64,000 nucleotides of DNA. Origin: Prevotella aff. ruminicola Tc2-24 (GTDB taxonomy: Bacteria; Bacteroidota; Bacteroidia; Bacteroidales; Bacteroidaceae). Of the stretch, positions 1 to 8,296 are shown one piece after another. The position numbers and the translations under genes are program-made. The notes under the pieces were generated by a model. That model did not search any database, was not told the origin of the DNA, and saw only the letters and a program-made list of their open reading frames with translations. The stretch is from contig NZ_FOIQ01000001.1 of assembly GCF_900110895.1 (NCBI RefSeq), positions 434,001 to 498,000 of the forward strand, given 5' to 3'. Within the stretch, counting starts at the first letter, position 1. Every line of letters begins with the position of its first letter.

Positions 1-79
1 CAAGAACGTATTTCTTATCCTTTTCTGAAAAAGAATTTTTTACTATCCAGAACTCACTACCTAATTCTTTAAAAGCCAT
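1..79 (-). CDS. 5' end of an unidentified gene running off the left edge
   Basis: Reading leftward from an ATG at 77-79, 26 codons stay open to the window edge. The peptide starts MAFKELGSEFW. A purine-rich GAAG lies about 7 bases upstream of the ATG. The gap to the preceding sugar-transferase stop at 165 is 85 bases, so it is probably the next gene of the same operon. The GSEFW start is reminiscent of PLP-dependent, aminotransferase-like proteins seen in Bacteroidota polysaccharide loci. That resemblance is weak and from memory, so I assign no function. Confidence 0.5.
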   Translation of the reverse strand, partial: MAFKELGSEFWIVKNSFSEKDKKYVL

Positions 80-164
80 ATGTCTACTTCCGCTGCTAAT
101 ATTCCTTTCATTACTCGTGAACTGGATGAACAAGCATAGTCATTTTGTTAACTTGAATCAACTG

Positions 165-851
165 TCAAAGAGACAATCCCATTCGTTCAACTTCTGCTCT
201 TGCGTGATCTATCAGGTCTTGTCTACCAGCCTTACGCCATTCCTCTTCACGTACATCATAAAAGTTTACCGTGCCACTGGTTTCTACGCCTACATCTGAA
301 CGCTTCAACACTTTATAGATAGTGAGCAAGAATATCTTCATGTCAAGAATAAACGACAAATGCTCGACATACTCCACGTCATAAGCCAGTTTCTGCTGCC
401 ACGTCAAACTCGTGCGCCCATTCAATTGAGCTAAGCCAGTAATGCCTGGTAAAACATCAAAACGACGTAGCTCTGTTTTGTTATAATATGGATTGTAAGA
501 CAACGGCAATGGCCTCGGACCAATCAAGGCCATGTCCCCTTTCAAAACATTGAAGAATTGAGGTAGCTCATCAATACTTGTAGAGCGTACAAATCTACCA
601 ACTTTTGTCAATCTCTTTGCGTCAGGTAACAGATCTCCATTATCATCCCGCTCATCAGTCATTGACTTGAATTTATAAATTGTAAAGGTTCTACAGTTCT
701 TGCCGACTCGCTCCTGAAAGAAGAAAGCGCCAGCCCCTTTGTTGGCATAATGCAGCCATATAGTTACAATCAGTAATAACGGCGATAAACATATTATCGC
801 AACTAGAGAAATGCAGAAATCCAGCATCCGTTTTAGGAAATGTATATACAT
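165..851 (-). CDS. Initiating sugar-phosphate transferase (bacterial sugar transferase family)
   Basis: Predicted to move a sugar 1-phosphate from a nucleotide sugar to undecaprenyl phosphate, the first membrane step of surface-polysaccharide repeat-unit assembly. The 228 residues match the short catalytic form of the family. One N-terminal membrane segment (about residues 10-32) is followed by FQERVG (45-50), the KFKSM stretch, IDELPQ (93-98), GPRPL (111-115) and ITGLAQLNGR (137-146), all hallmark motifs. It lies in the leftward glycan operon downstream of dapA. The sugar is not readable from sequence. AT-rich like the neighbouring genes. Family call is firm; the specific substrate is unknown. 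Confidence 0.93.
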   Translation of the reverse strand: MYIHFLKRMLDFCISLVAIICLSPLLLIVTIWLHYANKGAGAFFFQERVGKNCRTFTIYKFKSMTDERDDNGDLLPDAKRLTKVGRFVRSTSIDELPQFFNVLKGDMALIGPRPLPLSYNPYYNKTELRRFDVLPGITGLAQLNGRTSLTWQQKLAYDVEYVEHLSFILDMKIFLLTIYKVLKRSDVGVETSGTVNFYDVREEEWRKAGRQDLIDHARAEVERMGLSL

Positions 852-897
852 ATCAAAATATTGAAAAGAAAAATTTTATCACATTATGGCTCACCAC

Positions 898-1785
898 CTA
901 TTTCAACAAATTGTACTTACGTAGGATTTCTTTAAGATATTCCTCATTTTGGGGTATCAATTCACAAAGTGGCATCCTAGGCTCTCCTATATTATAGCCC
1001 ATCATATTCATGGCCGCTTTGATAGGCATAGGGTTGGTCTCAATAAATAATGCCCTTACCAATTCGTATGCATCAATTTGCATTTTAGCAGCTTTCTTAT
1101 AATTTCCCTCCATACAAGCATTTGTCAATTCTGCCACTTCTAAAGGAGCGATATTTGCCCAAACAGATATTACCCCCTTGGCTCCTAAAGCCATCATTGG
1201 AACAATTTCTGTATCATTACCACTCCAAATATTCAGATTATCACCACACGCAGCAAAAGTTGCCAATAGTTTTTCGAAATCACTATTAGCATCTTTAAGA
1301 CCGTTAATATTGGGATGTTCTGACAATATCTTTAAAGACTCTACACTTATGGACATTCCTGTCCTGCTTGGTACGCTATAGAGAATTATGGGTGCACAGA
1401 CAGAATCTGCGACCTGCAGATAGTGTTTTATAAGCCCATGCTGAGAAGTCTTGTTATAATATGGTGTAACAACGAGTAAACCATCTGCGCCAACATCTAC
1501 TGCAGCTTTACTCAAGAAAATAGCATGATCAGTTTCATTACTTCCTGTACCTGCTATTACTTTTATACGTCCATTGACAAACTCAACACATTTTCCGATA
1601 AGTTCAATATGTTCCTTATCTGAAAGCGTTGAGCTCTCACCAGTTGTACCTGCAACGGTTATTGCAGCAGTTCCATTTGCAACATGAAATTCAATTAGTT
1701 CCTTAAACTTGTTATAGTCTATCGCTCCATTCTTGAATGGAGTCACAATAGCCACTGATGAACCTTCAAATAGTGCTTTTTTCAT
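898..1785 (-). CDS. dapA: 4-hydroxy-tetrahydrodipicolinate synthase family protein (DapA)
   Basis: Class I aldolase-type lyase of 295 residues, the normal family length. DapA condenses pyruvate with aspartate semialdehyde in the cytoplasm on the way to diaminopimelate and lysine. Visible are GTTGE (46-50), Tyr136 and Arg141 in YSVPSRTG, and the Schiff-base Lys164 in NGLKDA. The carboxylate-binding Arg typical of true DapA is present. It sits within a glycan operon next to two ATP-grasp proteins and an opine-dehydrogenase-like protein and shares their AT-rich composition. It may therefore be a recruited copy supplying a glycan-linked amino acid rather than the housekeeping enzyme. Other members of the superfamily, such as N-acetylneuraminate lyase, are less likely given the motif set. 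Confidence 0.88.
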   Translation of the reverse strand: MKKALFEGSSVAIVTPFKNGAIDYNKFKELIEFHVANGTAAITVAGTTGESSTLSDKEHIELIGKCVEFVNGRIKVIAGTGSNETDHAIFLSKAAVDVGADGLLVVTPYYNKTSQHGLIKHYLQVADSVCAPIILYSVPSRTGMSISVESLKILSEHPNINGLKDANSDFEKLLATFAACGDNLNIWSGNDTEIVPMMALGAKGVISVWANIAPLEVAELTNACMEGNYKKAAKMQIDAYELVRALFIETNPMPIKAAMNMMGYNIGEPRMPLCELIPQNEEYLKEILRKYNLLK

Positions 1786-1889
1786 ACTTTACTCTCAATA
1801 TGATCTTTTTGATTTATGCTAGCAGAACACCTGAAGAAACAACTTTTACTACAGCAAATCCTGTTTATTCATTATCCGAATTTTAACCG

Positions 1890-3023
1890 CTAATAGCCAA
1901 ATGCATAATCATTGCGCTTGCTATAAGATGTTTTTTTCATTTTTTTTATCCATTGTAAAACTTCTGCCGTATGTTCTCCAAAAGCAGGAACTCCATGAGT
2001 CATCTGTATTGCATAAATTGTACCATTGAATATATTACATTCTATTAAAACAGGTTCTCCAACTCTATCAATTGTAAAATCCCAGTAAACCATTCCGACC
2101 TGTGGCATCATTTGATGCATACGGATGGCTGAGCTACACACTTTATAAAAATTATCAATTTTATGCCCTTTGAAAACCAAACCTGAATCAGGATGAGATA
2201 GTATACATGTTTTGTATGGCATTACAGCTTTTTCTGTTAAAGTTCCATCTGCGTGAACACCTAAGAACATGCCTCCTGCTGCACCATTATCAACCACAGC
2301 ACCTCCCTGTCCTACTCGCATAAAGACCGGCAATTGACGGAACTCGTCCTTCCAACGATATGTAATCACACGAAATGTATTGACTGATTTTGAATATATC
2401 TTAGCAATAGATTCGTGACATTGTATCTTTTCTTGAATTACAAAATTTGAGCCTAAACCATTCAATATTTTCATTGGCGGTTCTTTGGTGTCCTCAAAAT
2501 CTATCACAAAACAATTTCTGCCGCCATAAGAGCCTGTTGATAATTTACAAAAAACTTCCCCTTTTGCGGTTAAGATCTCCAGTGCTTTCTTATCGTTTAC
2601 TATTCGGCTATCCCCATCTCGCATTATTCCGCATGTCTTTGAAAGAATCGTCTGTGGCATTTTTATACCAGCACATGAAGCTATATAAGGCAACACATTT
2701 TTATCTTCAAACACAAAAGCATAATGGCGATTCATGTTTATATAATGCTCAAAATATGGATGAAGCAGAAGATTTGGGAAATAACGTGGATCAAAAACCC
2801 CAGAGTGGGCAGAAAAGTATTGATGCCATATATAAGGAATCCTTTCGCCATAGTTGGTCGTATAGAATTCATCTATGGCTTCCTTGTTTTCTTTAGTAAG
2901 GATATAAGAATTGGCTATTTCAAGAAAACGAGGGTCTTTAATATGATGAAATTCTCTACGAACGTTCTTTCTCTCACGCAGGCAATCGTACACCCCATGC
3001 CATATTAAGTTACTTATGTTCAT
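1890..3023 (-). CDS. Sugar-transfer-associated ATP-grasp protein
   Basis: A 377-residue ATP-grasp-fold protein resembling the family found with polysaccharide genes. ATP-grasp enzymes activate a carboxylate as acyl phosphate and join it to an amine or thiol. The glycine-rich ATP-covering loop is around 162-169 (STGSYGGR). The metal-binding end of the fold is the YWDFTID...ECN region in the last fifth. FRVITYR at about 217-223 fits the central strand. No signal peptide or membrane span, so cytoplasmic. It lies between dapA and the opine-dehydrogenase-like gene in the same orientation. I infer that it links an amino acid or similar group to a sugar precursor. The substrate pair is unknown. Confidence 0.75.
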   Translation of the reverse strand: MNISNLIWHGVYDCLRERKNVRREFHHIKDPRFLEIANSYILTKENKEAIDEFYTTNYGERIPYIWHQYFSAHSGVFDPRYFPNLLLHPYFEHYINMNRHYAFVFEDKNVLPYIASCAGIKMPQTILSKTCGIMRDGDSRIVNDKKALEILTAKGEVFCKLSTGSYGGRNCFVIDFEDTKEPPMKILNGLGSNFVIQEKIQCHESIAKIYSKSVNTFRVITYRWKDEFRQLPVFMRVGQGGAVVDNGAAGGMFLGVHADGTLTEKAVMPYKTCILSHPDSGLVFKGHKIDNFYKVCSSAIRMHQMMPQVGMVYWDFTIDRVGEPVLIECNIFNGTIYAIQMTHGVPAFGEHTAEVLQWIKKMKKTSYSKRNDYAFGY

Positions 3024-3051
3024 ACATTTTTAAGTTTAATGTAAAACATTA

Positions 3052-4260
3052 TCAATCAATACAATCCTCTATTGAATTAAAACCATAAACCACAGGAATA
3101 CCGGTTTTTAAAGGTTGTAGAAGATCTGACCCAAGAACCAGATGATTACTATCATCAATAATTGTTTCACCTCTCATTATTTGCGCCCATCGAAGTATCT
3201 CATCAATTGTTGGTGTTTCTATCCTCAACTGCTCTGCCATCCACTTCGCAACACAATTTCCATAATAAATATCGTCAAGGAAAAACCGGTAGTTCTTATC
3301 AATCTCCCACTTTCCCCTCTCATTTTGAACAACAGGCGTCGCAATAGAGTCCAAGGTGCCAAAATCTGTAAATGAAGCCTTTATATCATGTATCTCCGAA
3401 TTATAGCCGAACCGCTCCAACTCCATGTAGTCACGCATATATGAATAGTCCTTCTCTGGATACTTATTCTTAATAGCATTCTTTATAGCTGTATATTCAG
3501 CGTCAACATCCTTCAGTATATCAGCAGATAAATCATCCCAGTCCTTATAGAACCAAGGTACGTCTTCCTTCTTATCCCATTCATTTCCATAAACCTTATA
3601 AAGGCCAAGGCATCTGGATGTATGGATAATCTGATTATCTGCTGACAAAGTAAGCGATAAGAAGTTTGGACTTTGTTCTACTTGCTCATTAACTATCTTG
3701 TTATGACAAATAGGAACTATCAATTCTTCTGAAACTTGGCTAAAATAATGCTGGGGATAAACCGCTGCAAAGTTTGCAATTTTAGATACACCAAAGACAA
3801 TACCCTTATGACCATATTCTTTAATACGGCAAATCCAAGGTATTAGTCCAAACGCAAAGGTTACGACATTCTGTAAACCGAACTTCTGCTTAACCTCATT
3901 TACCATCCAGTTCCATCCGCCCTGACTATATAGAGTACAAAGAAATACGTCTTTTTCCTTATTCAAATATGGTGCAATGTCATGCAATGCCACGCGGTAT
4001 TTATGTACGGGCATACAAAAAACCACGTAATCTGCATCCTGAAACAGTTCTGAAGCATTATTCGATGCCGCTACAATTTCTCCATAATAGGAATCAAGAC
4101 ATTTTCCTGTCGCATCCTGCCATTCCAGTTCGATAGTCTTTGACCACTGTTCAGGGCGAGACGTATAGACATATACATCAAATATAGAATCTCTCAGAAA
4201 AGGAATTAGTATGTGTGAACTATTACCGCCACCACATACAACAAGTTTCTTTCTCTCCAT
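3052..4260 (-). CDS. NAD/NADP octopine/nopaline (opine) dehydrogenase-like protein
   Basis: 402 residues with an N-terminal Rossmann fold beginning CGGGNSSH (about 9-16), a pattern typical of the opine dehydrogenase family. The all-helical C-terminal half contains RFFLDDIYYGNCVAKW and ETPTIDEI, matching the octopine-dehydrogenase-type catalytic domain. Family members reductively condense the amino group of an amino acid with a 2-oxo acid such as pyruvate. Only 3 bases separate it from the upstream ATP-grasp gene, so the two are probably translationally coupled. With dapA and two ligases adjacent, I infer that it makes an N-(carboxyalkyl) amino acid for attachment to the glycan. A plain 2-hydroxy-acid or ketopantoate-type reductase is the main alternative. 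Confidence 0.72.
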   Translation of the reverse strand: MERKKLVVCGGGNSSHILIPFLRDSIFDVYVYTSRPEQWSKTIELEWQDATGKCLDSYYGEIVAASNNASELFQDADYVVFCMPVHKYRVALHDIAPYLNKEKDVFLCTLYSQGGWNWMVNEVKQKFGLQNVVTFAFGLIPWICRIKEYGHKGIVFGVSKIANFAAVYPQHYFSQVSEELIVPICHNKIVNEQVEQSPNFLSLTLSADNQIIHTSRCLGLYKVYGNEWDKKEDVPWFYKDWDDLSADILKDVDAEYTAIKNAIKNKYPEKDYSYMRDYMELERFGYNSEIHDIKASFTDFGTLDSIATPVVQNERGKWEIDKNYRFFLDDIYYGNCVAKWMAEQLRIETPTIDEILRWAQIMRGETIIDDSNHLVLGSDLLQPLKTGIPVVYGFNSIEDCID

Positions 4261-4263
4261 ATA

Positions 4264-5550
4264 CTAATCCTTAAATAATTCTTCAGGTTCCAGTTTAGTT
4301 ATAAGCAGTGACTCACCTTCTTCATTCAGAACATCAAAAGTCTTATTCAGATAGTTGACTTTTTCTATCACCTCCTCGCGCGAATTACATACGATTTCTA
4401 CATCAACTACGCACTTATCGACGGTACGGTCTTTCACATAATGATAACCTACGTCATGGAACTGTTGAATCTCGACAACACAACTCATCTTCCTAATTTC
4501 TTCAAGACCAACAATTTGGGCGATTGTTTCGTCTGATCCCTTCAGAAGATAGTCACAATCCAACGCATATTTACCTTTATATTTTGCAATGTCCGTTGGT
4601 ATTGACTGTATTTCTTCGGTCATAATTCCTTTTAATGCATAACGTACAACCATATCTATAGCGTTATGGCCAAGGCAAGCGCGCTGATGATTATAATAGC
4701 TTCCTCCCAATCTACATCCCATCTCGAAGAACGTTATTTTATTACCATCAAAGTAGCCCTGCATAAACAACACTCCATCCTTAAAGCCTAGTCCCTTGAA
4801 CATAGCAATGACTTTATCATTGATTTCAGCAAGATACTTGTCTATAGCTTTTGAAGGCGTCATGCTTATATTAGAATAGTTCACGGCACTTCCTCTATCG
4901 GGGGTCATATACCTATCGAACATGGATAGAAGCCTGAACTCGCCATCCACAGCAATATAATCAAGGAGGAACTCTCGTCCTGTAATATAGTCCTCAATGA
5001 TTGCATTGTGCGATACGGAATAGCTCAGAGCCTCCTCGAAACGAGCGTCTAACTCTTCTCTGTTATAACATACTCCGGCACCTCTGGAACCGCTACTGTC
5101 AAGAGGTTTTACAAATACAGGATAACTAATCTTCTGATAGATTTCTTCAGTAATCTCACCTCCCACCAAATATGTCTGTGGAACAGGAACTCCATATTTG
5201 TTACACTCCGTCTTGAATTCCACTTTATTCGTGCTAACCTCTATCATCTTTGGGGTCATATAGCAAGGCAGTCCCAAACGATGACAGAGTTCGTAACACG
5301 GTTTTAGCAATATATCAACAAAACCGGTTGTCACACCGTCAACACCTTCCTCACGACAGAATTTTTCCAGCGCATCTATATCCAATATGCTGATTAAGGC
5401 GAACTTGTCAGCTACATCTTTAGCAGGGCTTTCAGGATTATAATCTGCGACAATAACACATGCTCCCAGATTCTGGGCAGCACGAACAATGTCACAGGCC
5501 AGTGTAAATCCCCCCAATACCAATAATTTTTTTCCTTCGAACTCTTTCAT
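4264..5550 (-). CDS. ATP-grasp carboxylate-amine ligase
   Basis: 428 residues. The N-terminal Rossmann-like pre-ATP-grasp domain starts at KKLLVLGGF. An ATP-grasp domain follows: NKVEFK (about 117-122), YPVFVKPLDSSGSRGAGV in the ATP-binding strand-loop, EDYITGREF, and the metal-binding FFEMGCRLGG. This layout matches cytoplasmic ligases of the PurT/carbamoyl-phosphate-synthase-like type that form amide bonds. Overlap-like spacing with the opine-dehydrogenase gene suggests that they share a substrate. I infer a role in joining an amino acid or opine to a sugar acid or carrier. The true substrate is not readable. A 108-base spacer separates it from the upstream GNAT gene. Confidence 0.78.
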   Translation of the reverse strand: MKEFEGKKLLVLGGFTLACDIVRAAQNLGACVIVADYNPESPAKDVADKFALISILDIDALEKFCREEGVDGVTTGFVDILLKPCYELCHRLGLPCYMTPKMIEVSTNKVEFKTECNKYGVPVPQTYLVGGEITEEIYQKISYPVFVKPLDSSGSRGAGVCYNREELDARFEEALSYSVSHNAIIEDYITGREFLLDYIAVDGEFRLLSMFDRYMTPDRGSAVNYSNISMTPSKAIDKYLAEINDKVIAMFKGLGFKDGVLFMQGYFDGNKITFFEMGCRLGGSYYNHQRACLGHNAIDMVVRYALKGIMTEEIQSIPTDIAKYKGKYALDCDYLLKGSDETIAQIVGLEEIRKMSCVVEIQQFHDVGYHYVKDRTVDKCVVDVEIVCNSREEVIEKVNYLNKTFDVLNEEGESLLITKLEPEELFKD

Positions 5551-5658
5551 ATTTCACAGTTCTATCACATTATCTAAAATCTCTTCACTTTCTAGGATAA
5601 TCGGCTCAACCATTAGACATATGACCAGTTAAAAAGATACCCATAAAATTGGTACAAG

Positions 5659-6777
5659 TTAACTGATTTGATGCGGAGTCTGACCATAAATGATTGTATT
5701 ACAACTTCCATAGCGGATTCGCCACAAATTGATGTTACCAATATCATCATACTTCTTTTTCTTATCATAAATAGCCATTTGTAATATTCCATGCCTTAAA
5801 AAGCCCATTTTTTTTAACATCTTGGCTGTTTTTGTTTCAGTTGTAACTGTCAGAACAAGAAATATTTTCGGTGAAAAAGAATATAATGCTAAAAGATTAA
5901 TATCCGCCTCACTCAACACATCAGGATCAACCGTCCCCCATTCTACAATCGTTCCGCGCAATACATTATGATAACGTCCGGCTTTTTCTTCGAATCTTTC
6001 TTTTGTCATAAAGAAACCGACAGGTTTCCCCGATTTATCAGTAATTGTATAAAAAGACTGTTTGTCATCTGGATAACCATTCATGTTATAGTCAAGATTC
6101 CATTGAAGCCATTTCTTATCATGCAATTCCATATATTTATGGCTATCATTAGAAGCTATTTCGCCTGCCCATTCTGGCACTTCAGTAACTTTCCGAACTA
6201 CGAACTTCTTAAGTAATTTCCTCCTTTTGGTTTTATTAATAACATCCATCAAACGGATGGGCAGATTCGCTATCGTTCCACATACATTTAATGGAATACC
6301 TTTCAAACCGACAGATGCGAACATGGGGGTTAAATCTCGCAAAATCCCATACTGAGGGATCTCAAATATGATGTATTTCAACCGGAGCAACATCGGTACT
6401 ATCATTTTTGAGAATAGAGAGTTGATTTTAAAGTCATATTCATCAGATTTCTTTGATGCAAACAAAAGAGAAGCACCCACGCCTAAAGGCCTATATTTTT
6501 CTTCAACATATGTACTTCCACCTGTTTGGGCAGAAACAATCTCACCGTCAGCCTTCAGTTTTGTACCAAATTGCAACACTCTACCCACAGCCACATTACC
6601 ATCTGTAGCAATATACAATGCGGTCTTACTCTTATCCTCGTTATTCGGACAGGCTAACATTGTTTCTCGAAGATGGTCGGTCATGAAAGCAACAATTTCG
6701 TATGGGTCATCGAAACTTTTGTACTTGAATTCACTTAACTCTTTATATGAGACTCTTTGAATTGCTAATTCTGACAT
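5659..6777 (-). CDS. GNAT-fold acyltransferase candidate
   Basis: 372 residues. YRPLGVGASLL at about 96-106 resembles the acyl-CoA pyrophosphate-binding R-x-x-G-x-G/A motif of GNAT proteins. A second GNAT-like half appears in the C-terminus (PVGFFMTKERF, then TKTAKMLKKMGFLRHG near 335), where the final loop looks like the GNAT motif B helix-strand. No signal peptide or membrane segment, so cytoplasmic. It is placed between the ATP-grasp block and the acyl-ACP-building block. I infer that it moves an acyl group, possibly made on the adjacent ACP, onto an amino sugar. Strongly AT-rich, unlike the GC-rich gene immediately upstream. Family call moderate, function inferred. Confidence 0.6.
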   Translation of the reverse strand: MSELAIQRVSYKELSEFKYKSFDDPYEIVAFMTDHLRETMLACPNNEDKSKTALYIATDGNVAVGRVLQFGTKLKADGEIVSAQTGGSTYVEEKYRPLGVGASLLFASKKSDEYDFKINSLFSKMIVPMLLRLKYIIFEIPQYGILRDLTPMFASVGLKGIPLNVCGTIANLPIRLMDVINKTKRRKLLKKFVVRKVTEVPEWAGEIASNDSHKYMELHDKKWLQWNLDYNMNGYPDDKQSFYTITDKSGKPVGFFMTKERFEEKAGRYHNVLRGTIVEWGTVDPDVLSEADINLLALYSFSPKIFLVLTVTTETKTAKMLKKMGFLRHGILQMAIYDKKKKYDDIGNINLWRIRYGSCNTIIYGQTPHQIS

Positions 6778-6818
6778 ATCTCACTATTATTTTCACCAGT
6801 ATCCACTAGACAAATATT

Positions 6819-7877
6819 TTACAATACCACCATCTCCGGCACCACCATCGGCTTGGTCTTCAGGAGCATCGTGCCCCAGCTCAGACCGAGACCGAAGGAA
6901 GAGCCAAGGATCGTGGTCTCTTCTTTTCTCAGTTTATCGGCAATACGCGTCACCATCAGCGACGGGATGCTGGCACCTCCGAGGTTACCGAACTCCTCGA
7001 GGTTATAAGGACATTTCTCCTGTGGCAGCTTCAGCTTCTTCACCACCCTATCGACAATCATCTTATTGGCCTGATGGATCAGGAAATAGTCGATATCGGT
7101 ATTCCTGTCGATATGATGATCCGCCAGGAACTGCTCCACTGACTTCGGGGGACGGCTGATGGCAAAGGAAAACACGTTCATGCCATTGATCATCGTATGG
7201 ATGGGGGCACGGACAATGCCATTGCCGAAGTCCTCGTACTCGAAGCTCTCAGGGGTGGCCGGATGGCGGAAACCGCCATGAGGCGTCATCAGGGCCTCAT
7301 AGCCCTTACCTAAGGTATGGAAGTCGATGATGATATCATGGGCGGTCTCGTCATACTCCAGGGCGATGGCCGTACCACCGTCACCGAACAAGGGCACACG
7401 GCTCTTGTCCTTCATGGAGCCCATGCGCAGGGCGGTATCACCGACCAACAGCAGGGCACGACGGATCTGTCCTGTGGTCAGCAGGTTGCCTGCCACCGTG
7501 ATGGCATACATACAACCGCAGCATCCCATCGGGATATCCACACAAAAACAGTCTTCCGACAGGCCCATGCGGTACTGTAACAGACAGGAGGTAGGCGGTG
7601 TGCGATAGTCGCCGGTCACCGACTCGAAGATCAGCGCATCGATACTGTCCTTCTCCCACCCTAATTCCTCTAATAGTTTCTCACCTGCCGCCTGGCACAT
7701 GTCCGAGGCGCACATCGTATCGGGGGCGATATGACGCGACTTGATGCCGACGGTCTTGTCGAAGACCTCTGCCTCTTCTGCCGTGAACAGGTCTATATCT
7801 GCCGTCTTCACCGTGTGTTCCGGTACGGCCATGGCCACACCGGCGATGTTGACGTTCTTAATTTCCCACTTAGCCAT
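6819..7877 (-). CDS. Beta-ketoacyl-ACP synthase III (FabH-like), first paralogue
   Basis: Condensing enzyme of 352 residues with a full KAS III triad: Cys119 in GCCG, His268 in HQAN and Asn298 in FGN. The family joins an acyl-CoA or acyl-ACP to malonyl-ACP. It is GC-rich like the next three genes upstream. A 49-base spacer made of an octamer repeat array separates it from the ACP gene at 7927. With ACP, AMP-ligase and SDR it forms a dedicated acyl-building set inside a glycan operon, so I infer that it makes a short or modified acyl group for sugar decoration, not bulk fatty acid. GCCG replaces the more usual GCSG around the nucleophile. The substrate is unknown. Confidence 0.88.
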   Translation of the reverse strand: MAKWEIKNVNIAGVAMAVPEHTVKTADIDLFTAEEAEVFDKTVGIKSRHIAPDTMCASDMCQAAGEKLLEELGWEKDSIDALIFESVTGDYRTPPTSCLLQYRMGLSEDCFCVDIPMGCCGCMYAITVAGNLLTTGQIRRALLLVGDTALRMGSMKDKSRVPLFGDGGTAIALEYDETAHDIIIDFHTLGKGYEALMTPHGGFRHPATPESFEYEDFGNGIVRAPIHTMINGMNVFSFAISRPPKSVEQFLADHHIDRNTDIDYFLIHQANKMIVDRVVKKLKLPQEKCPYNLEEFGNLGGASIPSLMVTRIADKLRKEETTILGSSFGLGLSWGTMLLKTKPMVVPEMVVL

Positions 7878-7885
7878 CTATAAAA

Positions 7886-7925
7886 ATTGAAGGATTGAAA
7901 GATTGAAAAATTGAAGGATTGAAGA
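7886..7925. repeat. Octamer tandem array in the KAS III / ACP spacer
   Basis: Five consecutive 8-base units on the plus strand: attgaagg, attgaaag, attgaaaa, attgaagg, attgaaga. The array fills nearly all of the spacer between the ACP stop (7927) and the KAS III start (7877). Confidence 0.9.
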
Positions 7926-7926
7926 A

Positions 7927-8166
7927 TTACAATTCTACTTCGTATTTCTGGAGGAGGGCCTTGCCATTGGCATAGGAGGTCATCTCCATGATATCCTCGG
8001 GATCGAACATGATGTCGAAAGCATCCTCCATCTGTGAGATCAGACTCAGCTGATGTACGGAGTCCCACTCTGCTACGGTCTCTTTGCTGTAGCTGTCATT
8101 CAACTCTTCGGCCTTGGCGCCGAACACTTCTATAAATGCTTGGTTGTACTTTTCTAAATTTTCCAT
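7927..8166 (-). CDS. Acyl carrier protein, first paralogue
   Basis: 79 residues, normal ACP length, very acidic, four-helix pattern. The phosphopantetheine attachment Ser36 lies in WDSVHQL, a DSx-type motif where DSL is usual. Predicted to carry the acyl intermediate as a thioester in the cytoplasm. It is flanked by the AMP-ligase (upstream in transcription) and a KAS III gene, so it is probably loaded by the ligase. Not the housekeeping ACP, judging by sequence and location. Confidence 0.9.
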   Translation of the reverse strand: MENLEKYNQAFIEVFGAKAEELNDSYSKETVAEWDSVHQLSLISQMEDAFDIMFDPEDIMEMTSYANGKALLQKYEVEL

Positions 8167-8220
8167 TATTTTATTTTGTGTTTTTTGTTTTTTCTTTGTG
8201 GTATTCCCTTCGATGCTTTA

Positions 8221-8290
8221 TCCGCGGTTTCCCCTTCTTGGACGAGCCAAGCGACCAGAGGTCGATTACGACAGGCTCAGGGACCGTGGA
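8221..8290. repeat. Intergenic repeat element (CGACAGGCTCAGGGACCG type), copy 1
   Basis: The 130-base spacer between the ACP and AMP-ligase genes ends in ACGACAGGCTCAGGGACCG (8268-8286). Bases 8269-8286 recur exactly at 16803-16820. The left end TCCGCGG at 8221 is close to an inverted copy of the right end CCGTGGA. I recall the core as a common dispersed intergenic repeat in Bacteroidota genomes. That is from memory and has not been searched. Confidence 0.65.
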
Positions 8291-8296
8291 AGGAGG

